A stretch of DNA of 64,000 nucleotides from Sulfurimonas gotlandica GD1 (lineage in GTDB: Bacteria > Campylobacterota > Campylobacteria > Campylobacterales > Sulfurimonadaceae), in assembly GCF_000242915.1 (NCBI RefSeq), contig NZ_AFRZ01000001.1, positions 1,736,001 through 1,800,000 on the forward strand, given 5' to 3'. Every line of letters begins with the position of its first letter. The stretch's first letter is position 1. Below are positions 44,926 through 53,909 of this stretch, piece by piece. Below the pieces are notes generated by a model, which searched no databases, was not told the DNA's origin, and was given only the letters and a program-made list of their open reading frames with translations. Both the position numbers and the translations under genes were made by a program.

Positions 44926-46781
44926 AAATAAATGAAAAAAGAATCATTCCCTATCTTATTGTTGTAGTTCCGCTTGCGCTGGTATTAACTGCAAGTTTTT
45001 TTATCACTACCTTTTATATAGAGAAAGTAAATGCGTATTTTCATAAGGTAAAAGAGGGTTCTATAAAAGAGCATGTTGAATCCAAAAAAGCAAAGAGTGA
45101 GATATGGGTAGAACAGCTTAACCTTCTTTTTGATTACAAAAACAATAGAGTGGATGAAGATATAAAAGTACAACTACAAGCAAGAGTAGATATGGCTTAC
45201 AAAAGTGCAAGATTTATCTATGAGAAGTATGAAGGTAAAAAAGCAAACCATGAGATTAAAGAGCGTATAGTAGATGCTCTTAATCAAATGACTTACAATA
45301 CACAAAAAGATTATATTTTTATAGCTGATTTTAATGGAAACACTATACTCTCAAGAAGTTCACTACTAAATCAAAAGAATATTAGTGCATATGAAGATGT
45401 TGATGGAAGGTCTATAGTTTTAGAAGAGATACAAAAAGTTAGAAAAGAGGGTGAAGGATTTTTAGAAAGCAACTTTTACACAGGTGCCGGAAAGCAGATT
45501 ATCTTAGTTAAAAACTTAGATATGTACGACTGGTATATAGGATCATCTACAAATGTTGTACAAAAAAGAGATGCTCTCAAAACATCGCTTTTAGGAATGG
45601 TGAAAAGTGTACCTATGGACAGTGTAGATTTTATGGGGCTTTATGATGATAGAAAGCCTATCTTTTTATCTAAGAAAATGCGGACATTTTTAGGAGATGA
45701 ATCTCTGGAGGTTATAAGTAAAAATCTATCTAAAGAACCTACTTGGTACAAAGATCAATTAGATGGTTATTACTACTACTCAAAGTATTATGAACCACTT
45801 GATTGGTACTTGGTATATGGATTTGAAATTTCTAAAATGAGTAAAAAAGAGTTAAAAAAACAGACTGAGCTGGAAGAGATTCTTGATAATGAGTTAAAGT
45901 TTATCATAAAGGCTTCTGGATCTATTGTTATTTTTGTTGCAATCCTTTCACTATTGTTATCAAGAAAAATTAATCAAATATTTTCTCAATATCAACTTGA
46001 AGTAAAAAAAAGAACAGATGAGCTCGAAAAGCTAAATGAGTCACTAGAGCAAAGAGTATATGATGGATTAAGAGCTCATAGGCAAAAAGACAAAATGCTT
46101 ATACAGCAGTCTAAAATGGCAGAAATGGGAGATATGCTAAGTATGATTGCCCATCAGTGGAGGCAGCCACTGAATCAGATGTCATATCTGTTTATGAATA
46201 TTGACTCTGCTTATGAATATAAAGAATTGACAAAAGAGTATCTTGATGAGAAGCTAAAAGAAGGAAATACTCTTTTAGAATTTATGTCTGTAACTATAGA
46301 TGATTTTAGAAATTACTTTAGACCAGATAAAGATAAAGAGTTTGTTCTTGTTAGTGATGTTGTACATACGAGTGTATCTCTTATGCAAAAGTCACTAGAA
46401 GTCAGTGGAGTTGAAGTAGAGCTAGAATCATACGGAAGAGATCTAACTCATATATATAAAAATGAGTTCATTCAAGTAATGCTAAACCTTATTAAAAATG
46501 CAAAAGACATATTAGTCGATAAAAAGATTGAAAATCCAAAAATAATAATCACATCCAGATGTGAGAAAGACAAACTTATTGTTGAAGTGTGTGATAATGG
46601 TGGTGGAGTGGATGAGAAAATCAAAGATAAGATATTTGATCCTTACTTTTCTACAAAAGATAAGCAGAGTGGAACAGGCTTGGGGCTATATATGTCAAAA
46701 ATGATTATAGAAGAGCATTTGGATGGTAAGTTAAGTGTAAGTAACTCTAAAGATGGTGCCTGTTTTAAGATTGAGATCTAA
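44922..46781 (+). CDS. Cache-domain sensor histidine kinase
   Basis: A 619-residue membrane kinase. Helix about 11-32, a periplasmic Cache-type sensor (about 35-320; YIFIADFNGNTILSRSS; DWYIGSSTNVVQKRDAL), helix about 328-348, coiled coil, phospho-acceptor His in SMIAHQWRQPLNQ near 410, and HATPase (about 500-619; NLIKNAKDIL; DNGGGVD; GTGLGLYMSKMI). No receiver or HAMP is attached. Its ATG overlaps the stop of the frame-corrected rmuC, implying co-transcription. The cognate response regulator is not adjacent. Cache domains usually bind small metabolites such as amino or organic acids. Confidence 0.88.
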   Translation: MKINEKRIIPYLIVVVPLALVLTASFFITTFYIEKVNAYFHKVKEGSIKEHVESKKAKSEIWVEQLNLLFDYKNNRVDEDIKVQLQARVDMAYKSARFIYEKYEGKKANHEIKERIVDALNQMTYNTQKDYIFIADFNGNTILSRSSLLNQKNISAYEDVDGRSIVLEEIQKVRKEGEGFLESNFYTGAGKQIILVKNLDMYDWYIGSSTNVVQKRDALKTSLLGMVKSVPMDSVDFMGLYDDRKPIFLSKKMRTFLGDESLEVISKNLSKEPTWYKDQLDGYYYYSKYYEPLDWYLVYGFEISKMSKKELKKQTELEEILDNELKFIIKASGSIVIFVAILSLLLSRKINQIFSQYQLEVKKRTDELEKLNESLEQRVYDGLRAHRQKDKMLIQQSKMAEMGDMLSMIAHQWRQPLNQMSYLFMNIDSAYEYKELTKEYLDEKLKEGNTLLEFMSVTIDDFRNYFRPDKDKEFVLVSDVVHTSVSLMQKSLEVSGVEVELESYGRDLTHIYKNEFIQVMLNLIKNAKDILVDKKIENPKIIITSRCEKDKLIVEVCDNGGGVDEKIKDKIFDPYFSTKDKQSGTGLGLYMSKMIIEEHLDGKLSVSNSKDGACFKIEI

Positions 46782-46814
46782 TTTTACTTTTTAATTATTT
46801 GTTGTTTATTTTAG

Positions 46815-46822
46815 TATAGAAT
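46815..46822 (+). promoter_or_regulatory. -10 region just before the efflux operon
   Basis: TATAGAAT can be read as TATAGA or TAGAAT, ending 8-10 bases before the ATG at 46831. No Shine-Dalgarno is visible, so the leader is at most a few bases. Confidence 0.35.
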
Positions 46823-46830
46823 TCGCATAT

Positions 46831-47136
46831 ATGAAGTCAATTAAAAATAAGATATTATCGGTTTTACTTTTCACATTCGCTTTTTTTGTGATGCATGACT
46901 ACGTCGTTGTAGATCATCATATCAATATGAAGTATGAAGTTTATCATCTAGACCATGATGAGACTTCAATGGAAGCACAGGCTCATATTCATGATGCTAT
47001 TCACACAATACTGGCTTTTAATTGTGAAGCAGAATTAACGATGCAAGAAAAATTATCAGATATAAAACCTTCAAACTTACTATTAACATTAATCTCCAAT
47101 GTTAACCAAGTTCCACAAAGACCCCCTCTAAGCTAA
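46831..47136 (+). CDS. Small His-rich exported or membrane-anchored protein
   Basis: A 101-residue protein with an N-terminal hydrophobic segment (SVLLFTFAFFVMHDYVVV). A cluster of possible metal ligands follows (DHHINM; YHLDHDETSM; AHIHDAIH; FNCEAELTM) and then a polar tail. I do not recognise a family. It leads the metal-efflux genes by 41 bases, so a role in binding the exported metal in the periplasm is the obvious inference. The abundance of His and Met with only one Cys suits copper, silver or zinc. Confidence 0.6.
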   Translation: MKSIKNKILSVLLFTFAFFVMHDYVVVDHHINMKYEVYHLDHDETSMEAQAHIHDAIHTILAFNCEAELTMQEKLSDIKPSNLLLTLISNVNQVPQRPPLS

Positions 47137-47177
47137 CTTTTTTCTATTTATATATTATTTAAAAAAAAGGTTAAACC

Positions 47178-48365
47178 ATGAAACTAAAACTATTTTTAGT
47201 GTTTTTTATTGCGCTAAATGCAGATGCTCAAAACTTGTCAGAAATTTTAGACTCACTGCAAAAGAGCAAAAAAACACTTTCCATAACACAAAGAACTTAT
47301 TCAGATATAGCTAAAAATGAGCTGTTTTCAACACAAGAAGCACCTGAACTTGGCCTTAGCATCTCTCACGCTGATGAGACAGCAAATGATGGTGTAGAGT
47401 ACTCTCTTGGCATCTCTCAAAATTTGGCTCATCCATTTTCATCTTCCAGTAAAGATAGAGCTACTGACTCTTTAACAAAAGCTATAAAGCAAAAATCAAA
47501 ACATGAGCTTCATGTTCTTACATTAGAAGTCTCTTCAAGATATCACTCAGCTTGTACTTCAAAAGAGATGAGTGATAGGGCAGAGGAACTTTTTAAAGAG
47601 CAGAGCAGTAGATTTAATCAACTCCAACGCGCTTATGATTTAGGAGAAATTTCAAAAAAAAGTCTTCTTTTTAATAAGCTAGACTTGGTAAAGCTACAAC
47701 AAAAAGTAGTCTCTCACAAGAGATCTTATTTAGCAGAGTTGTCATATCTTCAAGAGGCTGCTGATAATTTGAAAATTGACGAACTCTCATGTGATGATTT
47801 ACTTAAAATATCTAAGGATGTAAAATTAAACAACATCGATGAACATGGTGAAATAAAAGAGATCACGTATCAACAAAACTCAGTGAAATCTTTTTATGAT
47901 GTTTATAACTCATCATTTAAGTCTATTGGCTATGAAGTTCTATATGAAAAAGAGTTAGATAAAACGCGTTATACATTCGGGCTTAGCATCCCACTTGGTG
48001 CGGTGACTTCACAAACTCAAAAACAACAAGCTGAGTATCTGCATAAAAACTCATCACTTTCAGCTGCCAAAGATGCTCTTACTTCAGAAATTATTAACGC
48101 TTCAAAGTCTTTACAACTAAAAGTAGGAACTCTATATGATGAATATACTCTGTTAAATCAAGAGATATTACCAATGAGTTTAGAGCTTAGACAACTTGCA
48201 AAATCTGCTTTGTCTGAGGGAGAGGGTACGATAATGGAGTACCTGGATGCAACAAGATCTTATTCAGAAAACTTGTTAGAGATGCTAGAAATCAAAAAAA
48301 ATTACTACTATGAGCTTTTTGAACTTTATAAAAAAGCTGACTTAGATTTAGGAGAAAAATTATGA
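47178..48365 (+). CDS. TolC-like outer-membrane efflux protein
   Basis: A 395-residue outer-membrane channel subunit. Signal peptide MKLKLFLVFFIALNADA. Two long helical repeats are visible (LEVSSRYHSACTSKEMSDRAEELFKEQ and a second copy in LEIKKNYYYELFELYKKADLDLG), along with the strand-turn segments SLGISQNLAHPF and YTFGLSIPLGAV. It is a little shorter than E. coli TolC, as is usual for the CusC/CzcC branch. Its stop overlaps the adaptor gene's ATG (ATGA). Confidence 0.85.
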   Translation: MKLKLFLVFFIALNADAQNLSEILDSLQKSKKTLSITQRTYSDIAKNELFSTQEAPELGLSISHADETANDGVEYSLGISQNLAHPFSSSSKDRATDSLTKAIKQKSKHELHVLTLEVSSRYHSACTSKEMSDRAEELFKEQSSRFNQLQRAYDLGEISKKSLLFNKLDLVKLQQKVVSHKRSYLAELSYLQEAADNLKIDELSCDDLLKISKDVKLNNIDEHGEIKEITYQQNSVKSFYDVYNSSFKSIGYEVLYEKELDKTRYTFGLSIPLGAVTSQTQKQQAEYLHKNSSLSAAKDALTSEIINASKSLQLKVGTLYDEYTLLNQEILPMSLELRQLAKSALSEGEGTIMEYLDATRSYSENLLEMLEIKKNYYYELFELYKKADLDLGEKL

Positions 48366-49426
48366 AAAAATTATTTACTTTATTAGTTGTTAGTCTGAGT
48401 CTATTTGGGGCTCAAATTATAGAGATATCAAAAAAACAACAAGCTGATTTGGGTGTAAAAACGCAAGAAGTCACAATTGTTGATTCGATCACTGTTGGAC
48501 CTTATAATGGAATTGTTGCACTAGATAAAAGAGATGTTATATCTATCGGTTCAACAGTAGAAGCCGTTGTAACAAATATATATGTAAGAAAGTTAGATCA
48601 TGTAAAAAAAGGAGAAAAACTTTTAACTCTTAAGAGTAATGAGCTTTTAAATCTTCAAGAGAAATATATAAAGGCACTCATAGAGAGTAAAAACATAGAT
48701 AAAAACTATGAAAGAAATCAAAAACTTCAGAATGAAGGAATAATCTCACACAAAAAACTTTTAGAATCATTTCAAGAGAAGCAGAGTATAGATTTAAGAG
48801 TTAAACTCAGTGCAAATGAACTTCTTGCAAGTGGCTTGAGCGTAGAAATGCTACAAAGAATCCAGAAAAATTATCAGCCTATCATGCAGATAAATATTCT
48901 TGCTCCAAGAGATGGCATCATAAATAAAATAGATGTAAATATTGGTGAAACTGTAGAATCCAACCGTAGTATGATGAGTATCTTCGCAGATGGAAAAAGA
49001 TTTTTAGAACTTAGTGTTCCTGTTAAATCTATAAACAATATTTCTATTGGAGACAAGTGTCTGTTTTCATCATATAGCGCGACAATAACTGCAATAGGAA
49101 ATGTAGTAAACAGTGAGTCACAGTCAGTGCAAGTAAGAGCTATGATAGATAGTGCCAAAGATATTATGATAAACAGAATCTACTCTGTAGAGATTACAAA
49201 AAAGATTAGCGGAGCAGTAAAAATAAAAAAAAGTGGTTTAGTTTTTGAAGAAAATAGCTCTTATGTTTTTAAAAAAGTGGCTAGCGGATTTGAAGTTGTA
49301 AGTGTTACTATTATTAAAGAGGGGCCTTCTTGTTATATTGTTAATTCTGATTTAAAAGCAGGAGATGCTTTAGCAGTCAGCTCAACATCAGCACTTCTAG
49401 GTGCTATGGAAACTCCAGATGAGTGA
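48362..49426 (+). CDS. RND efflux periplasmic adaptor (CusB/CzcB-like)
   Basis: A 354-residue membrane-fusion protein. Signal peptide MKKLFTLLVVSLSLFGA. A lipoyl-like half-motif (VEAVVTNIYVRKLDHVKKGEKLLTL), a helical hairpin (LQEKYIKALIESKNIDKNYERN), the second lipoyl half (ILAPRDGIINKIDVNIGETVE) and a beta-barrel domain follow in order. It bridges the inner-membrane pump and the outer-membrane channel encoded on either side. There are few Met pairs for direct Cu/Ag binding, so metal identity is open. Confidence 0.87.
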   Translation: MKKLFTLLVVSLSLFGAQIIEISKKQQADLGVKTQEVTIVDSITVGPYNGIVALDKRDVISIGSTVEAVVTNIYVRKLDHVKKGEKLLTLKSNELLNLQEKYIKALIESKNIDKNYERNQKLQNEGIISHKKLLESFQEKQSIDLRVKLSANELLASGLSVEMLQRIQKNYQPIMQINILAPRDGIINKIDVNIGETVESNRSMMSIFADGKRFLELSVPVKSINNISIGDKCLFSSYSATITAIGNVVNSESQSVQVRAMIDSAKDIMINRIYSVEITKKISGAVKIKKSGLVFEENSSYVFKKVASGFEVVSVTIIKEGPSCYIVNSDLKAGDALAVSSTSALLGAMETPDE

Positions 49427-52400
49427 AAAATTAATTAGCTTTGCACTAGGGCAGAGAGTATTAGTCCTTTTAGTAGCAACGGCAGTTCTTTTCTTTGGCG
49501 CATATTCAATGCTAAAATTACCCGTAGATGCTTACCCTGATGTTGCACCAACACAGGTAAAAATTATTTTAAAAGCTCCTGGTATGACACCTGCAGAGAT
49601 GGAAGCACGGGTAATGATTCCTGTTGAGCAGAATATGCAGAGTATTCCAGATCAGAAGATTGTGCGATCACTCTCAAAATATGGCATCTGTGACATTACA
49701 ATTGACTTTGCAGATAAAGTAGATATCTACTGGGCAAGACAGCAGGTGGCACAAAGACTTAGTGAAGTGAAAGATTCACTTCCTTCAAATGTAACAGGTG
49801 GCTTGGCTCCGATTACCACGCCTCTTGGTGAAGTTTTGATGTTTACGATTGAGTCTGATACACTTGATCTGATGCAAAAGAGAACACTTCTTGACTGGGT
49901 TATAAATAAAAGAATACGTTCTATTGATGGTGTTGCAGATACAAATGCACTTGGTGGATATGTAAAGACCTATGAAATCGTTCCAGATTTTGCAAAAATG
50001 AAACTATATAAAATAAATATGAAGTCATTACAAGCAGTTCTTAGTGAGAACAATAAAAATGATGGAGTAGGAAGATTATCTATTGGTGAACAAAGTCTTT
50101 TTATCCGCTCAGAAGGAAGACTTAAAGATATACCAGATATTTCAAATTTAATTCTAAAATATGAAAATGGCAGAAATATCAGAGTTTCAGATATTGCAGA
50201 AGTTAGGATAGGTTCGCTTACAAGAGCTGGTTTTGTGACAAAAGATGGCAAAGAAGAAGCTGTTCAAGGTCTTATACTCTCAAGAAAAGGTGTTGACACA
50301 TCAGGGGTTTTAAAAAGAGTAAAAGAAGAACTTAAAAAGATAGAAAAAGAGCTGCCAAAGGGTACAACTCTAAATATATTTTATGATCGCTCAGACTTAG
50401 TTTCTAAAGCTATAAATACTGTTTCAATGGCACTTTTAGAAGCTTTGGTTTTAATAGTGATTATTTTGTACCTGTTTTTAGGAAACTTTGCATCTGCATT
50501 TAGTGTTGCAATAATTCTGCCTTTTGCAGGGATGATGACGTTCATCGCAATGGGTTACTTTGGAATCACTGCAAACTTGATGAGTCTTGGTGGTTTAGCC
50601 ATTGCAATTGGAATGCTCGTAGATGCAGGAGTTGTAATGGTTGAAAATATTAGTGAGCATCTATATGATAAAAAGTATAAAAATGAGCCTAAATTAAGAC
50701 TGGTGATGAGTTCCGCAAAAGAGGTTGCAAGCCCTGTTTTTATAGGTATTTTAATTATCATCATAGTTTTTTTACCACTGTTGACGCTAGAAGGACTAGA
50801 GGGTAAACTTTTTGTACCAGTTGCTCTTAGTATAGTATTCGCTCTAACTTCATCACTAATCTTAGCGCTTACTTTTATCCCGGTAGTAAGTTTTTATGTA
50901 TTAAAACAGACTCCACATGCAAAAGTACCACTTATGGTATTTTTGGAAAATAGATATGAGACTATCTTAAAGTGGTCTCTAAAACATCAGAAGATTGTTT
51001 TCATAGTAGCTGCTGTTTTATGGCTGGCGGCTGTTGGCGCTTACACTCAAGTAGGTAAGACTTTTATGCCGACACTAGATGAGGGTAATGTTATTATCGG
51101 TATAGAAAAAAATCCATCTATTTCATTAGATGCTAGTAAAGATATTGATCTTAAGATTCAGCAGTCACTTATGAGAGAAGTCCCTGAGATTATATCAATA
51201 GTCGCACGTGGCGGTAGTGATGAGATTGGACTTGATCCAATGGGTCTAAATGATACAGATACGTTTTTGGTTTTAAAGCCAAAAGATGAGTGGAGGGTTC
51301 CTTCAAATGAGTGGCTTCTTGATGAGTTTAGAAAAGTTCTTGATGAGTTTGTTGGTATAGAGTATGGATTTACTCAGCCTATTGCTATGAGAATATCAGA
51401 GATGTTAAGTGGTTCACGCGGTGATATTGTTGTAAATATTTATGGAGGAGATACCGTGAAGCTTGAGAGCATCGCCGGTGATGTGGTAAAAATCACAGAG
51501 TCCATAAAAGGAAGCAGCGATGTCTATAAAAAAGCAAATGATGGTGTTGCGTATTGGGAAGTAGAGTTTAAAGATGAAGCTATGGCTAGGTATGGAGTTA
51601 GCAGAGATGAACTCTCATCTTATCTTCAGGCAAGTGTAAATGGTATTGAAGTCGGCATTATACAAGAAGAGCTGAGACGAATACCTCTTATGATAAAGGG
51701 CGATAAAAATCTTCAAACTAGCATGAGTACAAATATAGACTTACAATATGTACTGAGTAATGGAAACAGTGTTGAGATAAATGAGTTGGTTGATTTTAAA
51801 ATGACACAAGGACCTGTTCAGATAAATCATGAGAATGGTATGAGAAAAAGTTTGGTGCAGACAAATGTTGTGGGTCGTGACCTTGTTGGTTTTGTTGATG
51901 AACTAAGTGCTAAGATAGAAACCTCTATAGATTTACCTCAAGGCTATTTTATTGAGTACGCAGGAGAATATAAAAACCAGCAAAGAGCTTCAAAAAGATT
52001 ATCTATAATTGTACCACTAAGCATAGGACTTGTGTTTATATTATTGCTCATTACATTTAAGTCATCTCTACAGGCATTTTTAGTTCTTCTAAATATTCCT
52101 TTTGCCTTGATTGGTGGGGTATTTGGACTCTACTTTACTGGTGAGTATATGAGTGTTCCGGCTACAGTTGGATTTATTGCTCTAATGGGTATAGCGGTTT
52201 TAAACGGTGTGGTTATGCTCAACTATTTTAATTATTTAAAACAGAGTGTAAAAGACTCTTTAGAATTGGTTACTATTGGTTCGATTAGAAGACTTCGTCC
52301 CGTTCTTATGACTGCATCTATTGCAGCGCTTGGACTTATTCCTATGCTTTTTGCAACAGGTCCAGGTTCTGAGATACAAAAACCACTGGCCATTGTTATC

Positions 52401-52487
52401 ATAACCGGTTTAGTGTCATCTACATTTTTGACTCTGGTATTACTGCCAATTTTGTATCATAAGTTTGTTTTGAAAAAGAGCGAGTAG
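49419..52487 (+). CDS. Heavy-metal efflux RND pump (CusA/CzcA family)
   Basis: A 1022-residue proton-driven inner-membrane transporter. The RND plan is complete: N-terminal helix, VDAYPDVAPTQVKI, first periplasmic loop, six helices with GGLAIAIGMLVDAGVVMVEN (functional Asp near 403), EGLEGKLFVPVALSIVFAL, second loop from FMPTLDEGNVIIGIEKNPSI, then six more helices. The helix-4 motif has AIG where divalent-cation CzcA pumps have DFG, favouring the CusA side of the family; this is a motif-level inference. The start is the ATG at 49419 (MSEKLISFALGQ), overlapping the adaptor gene by 8 bases. An upstream GTG at 49401 is possible but less family-like. Confidence 0.9.
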   Translation: MSEKLISFALGQRVLVLLVATAVLFFGAYSMLKLPVDAYPDVAPTQVKIILKAPGMTPAEMEARVMIPVEQNMQSIPDQKIVRSLSKYGICDITIDFADKVDIYWARQQVAQRLSEVKDSLPSNVTGGLAPITTPLGEVLMFTIESDTLDLMQKRTLLDWVINKRIRSIDGVADTNALGGYVKTYEIVPDFAKMKLYKINMKSLQAVLSENNKNDGVGRLSIGEQSLFIRSEGRLKDIPDISNLILKYENGRNIRVSDIAEVRIGSLTRAGFVTKDGKEEAVQGLILSRKGVDTSGVLKRVKEELKKIEKELPKGTTLNIFYDRSDLVSKAINTVSMALLEALVLIVIILYLFLGNFASAFSVAIILPFAGMMTFIAMGYFGITANLMSLGGLAIAIGMLVDAGVVMVENISEHLYDKKYKNEPKLRLVMSSAKEVASPVFIGILIIIIVFLPLLTLEGLEGKLFVPVALSIVFALTSSLILALTFIPVVSFYVLKQTPHAKVPLMVFLENRYETILKWSLKHQKIVFIVAAVLWLAAVGAYTQVGKTFMPTLDEGNVIIGIEKNPSISLDASKDIDLKIQQSLMREVPEIISIVARGGSDEIGLDPMGLNDTDTFLVLKPKDEWRVPSNEWLLDEFRKVLDEFVGIEYGFTQPIAMRISEMLSGSRGDIVVNIYGGDTVKLESIAGDVVKITESIKGSSDVYKKANDGVAYWEVEFKDEAMARYGVSRDELSSYLQASVNGIEVGIIQEELRRIPLMIKGDKNLQTSMSTNIDLQYVLSNGNSVEINELVDFKMTQGPVQINHENGMRKSLVQTNVVGRDLVGFVDELSAKIETSIDLPQGYFIEYAGEYKNQQRASKRLSIIVPLSIGLVFILLLITFKSSLQAFLVLLNIPFALIGGVFGLYFTGEYMSVPATVGFIALMGIAVLNGVVMLNYFNYLKQSVKDSLELVTIGSIRRLRPVLMTASIAALGLIPMLFATGPGSEIQKPLAIVIITGLVSSTFLTLVLLPILYHKFVLKKSE

Positions 52488-52497
52488 ATATTAGAAG

Positions 52498-52526
52498 TTC
52501 GCTTATCAGATTTACTGATAAGCGAA
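52498..52526. terminator. 12-bp hairpin after the efflux operon
   Basis: TTCGCTTATCAG and CTGATAAGCGAA pair perfectly around an ATTTA loop, between the convergent pump gene and the small membrane-protein gene. On the plus strand it is followed by A residues rather than U. It resembles the hairpin at 37445 in position and in lacking a U-tract. Confidence 0.65.
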
Positions 52527-52548
52527 AAAAAGTTTATTACTGAGCTAT

Positions 52549-52926
52549 TTATAATGCTCTAGTGCTAACATATCTTTTAGCAATTTCATCAATTCTGCTA
52601 GTTGCGAGCATCGCCACAATAAACGTAAATACAAACGCATAACTAGATGGCATACCCAAGATATATGAAAGTGCTAAAAATCCCAAAAGCGGGATAGCTA
52701 CAAAAAATATACCAAGCATCATTTTCACTTGAAGTTTAATGTTTGTCTCAAACTTTGTATCACAACCAACCACACAAGTAAGAGGATTGGCTTCAAAGTT
52801 TTTAAGCTCTTGAGAGATGTTAACATCCACATTTTTATTTCTGTGCTTATCTTCAACTTTTTCAAATATATCTCTTACGCTATTGCACAAAAACATATCT
52901 GTTAAATCTAAAAATTGTTTAATCAT
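52549..52926 (-). CDS. Small two-helix membrane protein, unknown
   Basis: A 125-residue protein. A charged N-terminal half with a CVVGC motif (about residue 51) precedes two hydrophobic helices (MLGIFFVAIPLLGFLALSYIL and YAFVFTFIVAMLATSRI). I do not recognise the family. A strong AAGGAGG ribosome site directly precedes the ATG. It is transcribed after the response regulator gene (59-base gap) on the same strand and may form one unit with it. Confidence 0.6.
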   Translation of the reverse strand: MIKQFLDLTDMFLCNSVRDIFEKVEDKHRNKNVDVNISQELKNFEANPLTCVVGCDTKFETNIKLQVKMMLGIFFVAIPLLGFLALSYILGMPSSYAFVFTFIVAMLATSRIDEIAKRYVSTRAL

Positions 52927-52985
52927 AAAGTCCTCCTTATAGTATTTATAAGTATATTATAACATATTTTTATGTTTTGTTAAAA

Positions 52986-53672
52986 TTACTCACTGTATAT
53001 ATGTAGTTTATATCCGCTTCCGGATATGTTCTCGATACAATCTTGTGGTACTTTTTTTCTTAACCCACGCACTAATGAGCGAATAGCATCTTGACTCATT
53101 CCTTCATATGCCCAAATAGAACTCTCAATCTCTTCATACTTAACAACTCTTGTATGGTGATGAGCTAAAAGATCTAAAAATAGAGTCTCATTCTTTGTTA
53201 GCTTAATCTCTTTGCCATCATCATAGATAATCTTTTCATAAGCATTATATTGGGCCGTTGGAGATAGTGGTAGGTTAAACTTACTTTTATCTTCTATAAG
53301 TTCTATTGATTTTTCCAATGCACCGATAAGTTTCTCTTTTGTTATAGGTTTGATGATGTATTTTACAAGCTGAAGTTCAACAGCTTTTAGCAGGTATTCT
53401 GTGTCAGAATGAGCAGTTGCTATAATAATCTGGACATCTTTATCGTGAGCTCTTATATAGCTTGCCATATCAATGCCGTTGAGGCGTGGCATGCTTATGT
53501 CAGTGATTATGATGTCAGGTTTATGTTCTCTCCAAACTTTAATAGCTTCTTTGCCGTCTTTTGCTTGGAGTACTTCTTTAGCAACGCGTTCAAGGTACTC
53601 AACAGCACTTTTTCTGACCATATCTTCATCTTCGACATAAAGAACGGTGAAATTTTTTAACATATCTTTCAT
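52986..53672 (-). CDS. OmpR-type response regulator
   Basis: A 228-residue two-component regulator. Receiver about 5-120 (VLYVEDEDMVRKSAVEYL; phospho-acceptor Asp in IIITDISMPRLNG; Lys in YIIKPITKE). A winged-helix DNA-binding domain occupies about 140-228 (LTKNETLFLDLLAHHHTRVVKYEEIESSIW; SLVRGLRKKVPQDCIENISGSGYKL). An AGGGG ribosome site precedes the ATG. No kinase is adjacent, so its partner is unknown; the Cache kinase at 44922 is one candidate among several. Confidence 0.9.
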   Translation of the reverse strand: MKDMLKNFTVLYVEDEDMVRKSAVEYLERVAKEVLQAKDGKEAIKVWREHKPDIIITDISMPRLNGIDMASYIRAHDKDVQIIIATAHSDTEYLLKAVELQLVKYIIKPITKEKLIGALEKSIELIEDKSKFNLPLSPTAQYNAYEKIIYDDGKEIKLTKNETLFLDLLAHHHTRVVKYEEIESSIWAYEGMSQDAIRSLVRGLRKKVPQDCIENISGSGYKLHIYSE

Positions 53673-53699
53673 CTGTTGCCCCTAAAACCTATTTTTAGA

Positions 53700-53705
53700 T
53701 ATTAT
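53700..53705 (+). promoter_or_regulatory. -10 element 6 nt before a small ORF
   Basis: TATTAT followed by ACTACT and the ATG at 53712, without a ribosome site. It would drive the small ORF, mscS and doxX. Confidence 0.4.
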
Positions 53706-53711
53706 ACTACT

Positions 53712-53900
53712 ATGAATATACAAACACAATACAACTACGAAAAAACATGGACAACAACAAAAGAGGCTGATCTTCTTAGGATGATAGAAGAGGAGATTGG
53801 AGATGCAGATCCAAAGGGTACGCTTCTGTATGTAAAAGAGGCTATAAAAAGTGGAAAGACTATAACTGTGGGCAGCTGTAGATTTAGACAAGAGAAATAG
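53712..53900 (+). CDS. Small conserved-looking hypothetical protein
   Basis: A 62-residue soluble, charged protein (TTTKEADLLRMIEEEIGD; GTLLYVKEAIKSGKTITVGSCRFRQEK). I do not recognise it. It precedes mscS by 9 bases on the same strand, so it is probably co-expressed with the channel. The ATG at 53712 is preferred to an upstream TTG at 53676 because the upstream part would overlap the -10 element and adds no coherent sequence. Confidence 0.55.
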   Translation: MNIQTQYNYEKTWTTTKEADLLRMIEEEIGDADPKGTLLYVKEAIKSGKTITVGSCRFRQEK

Positions 53901-53909
53901 GAGTAAATA

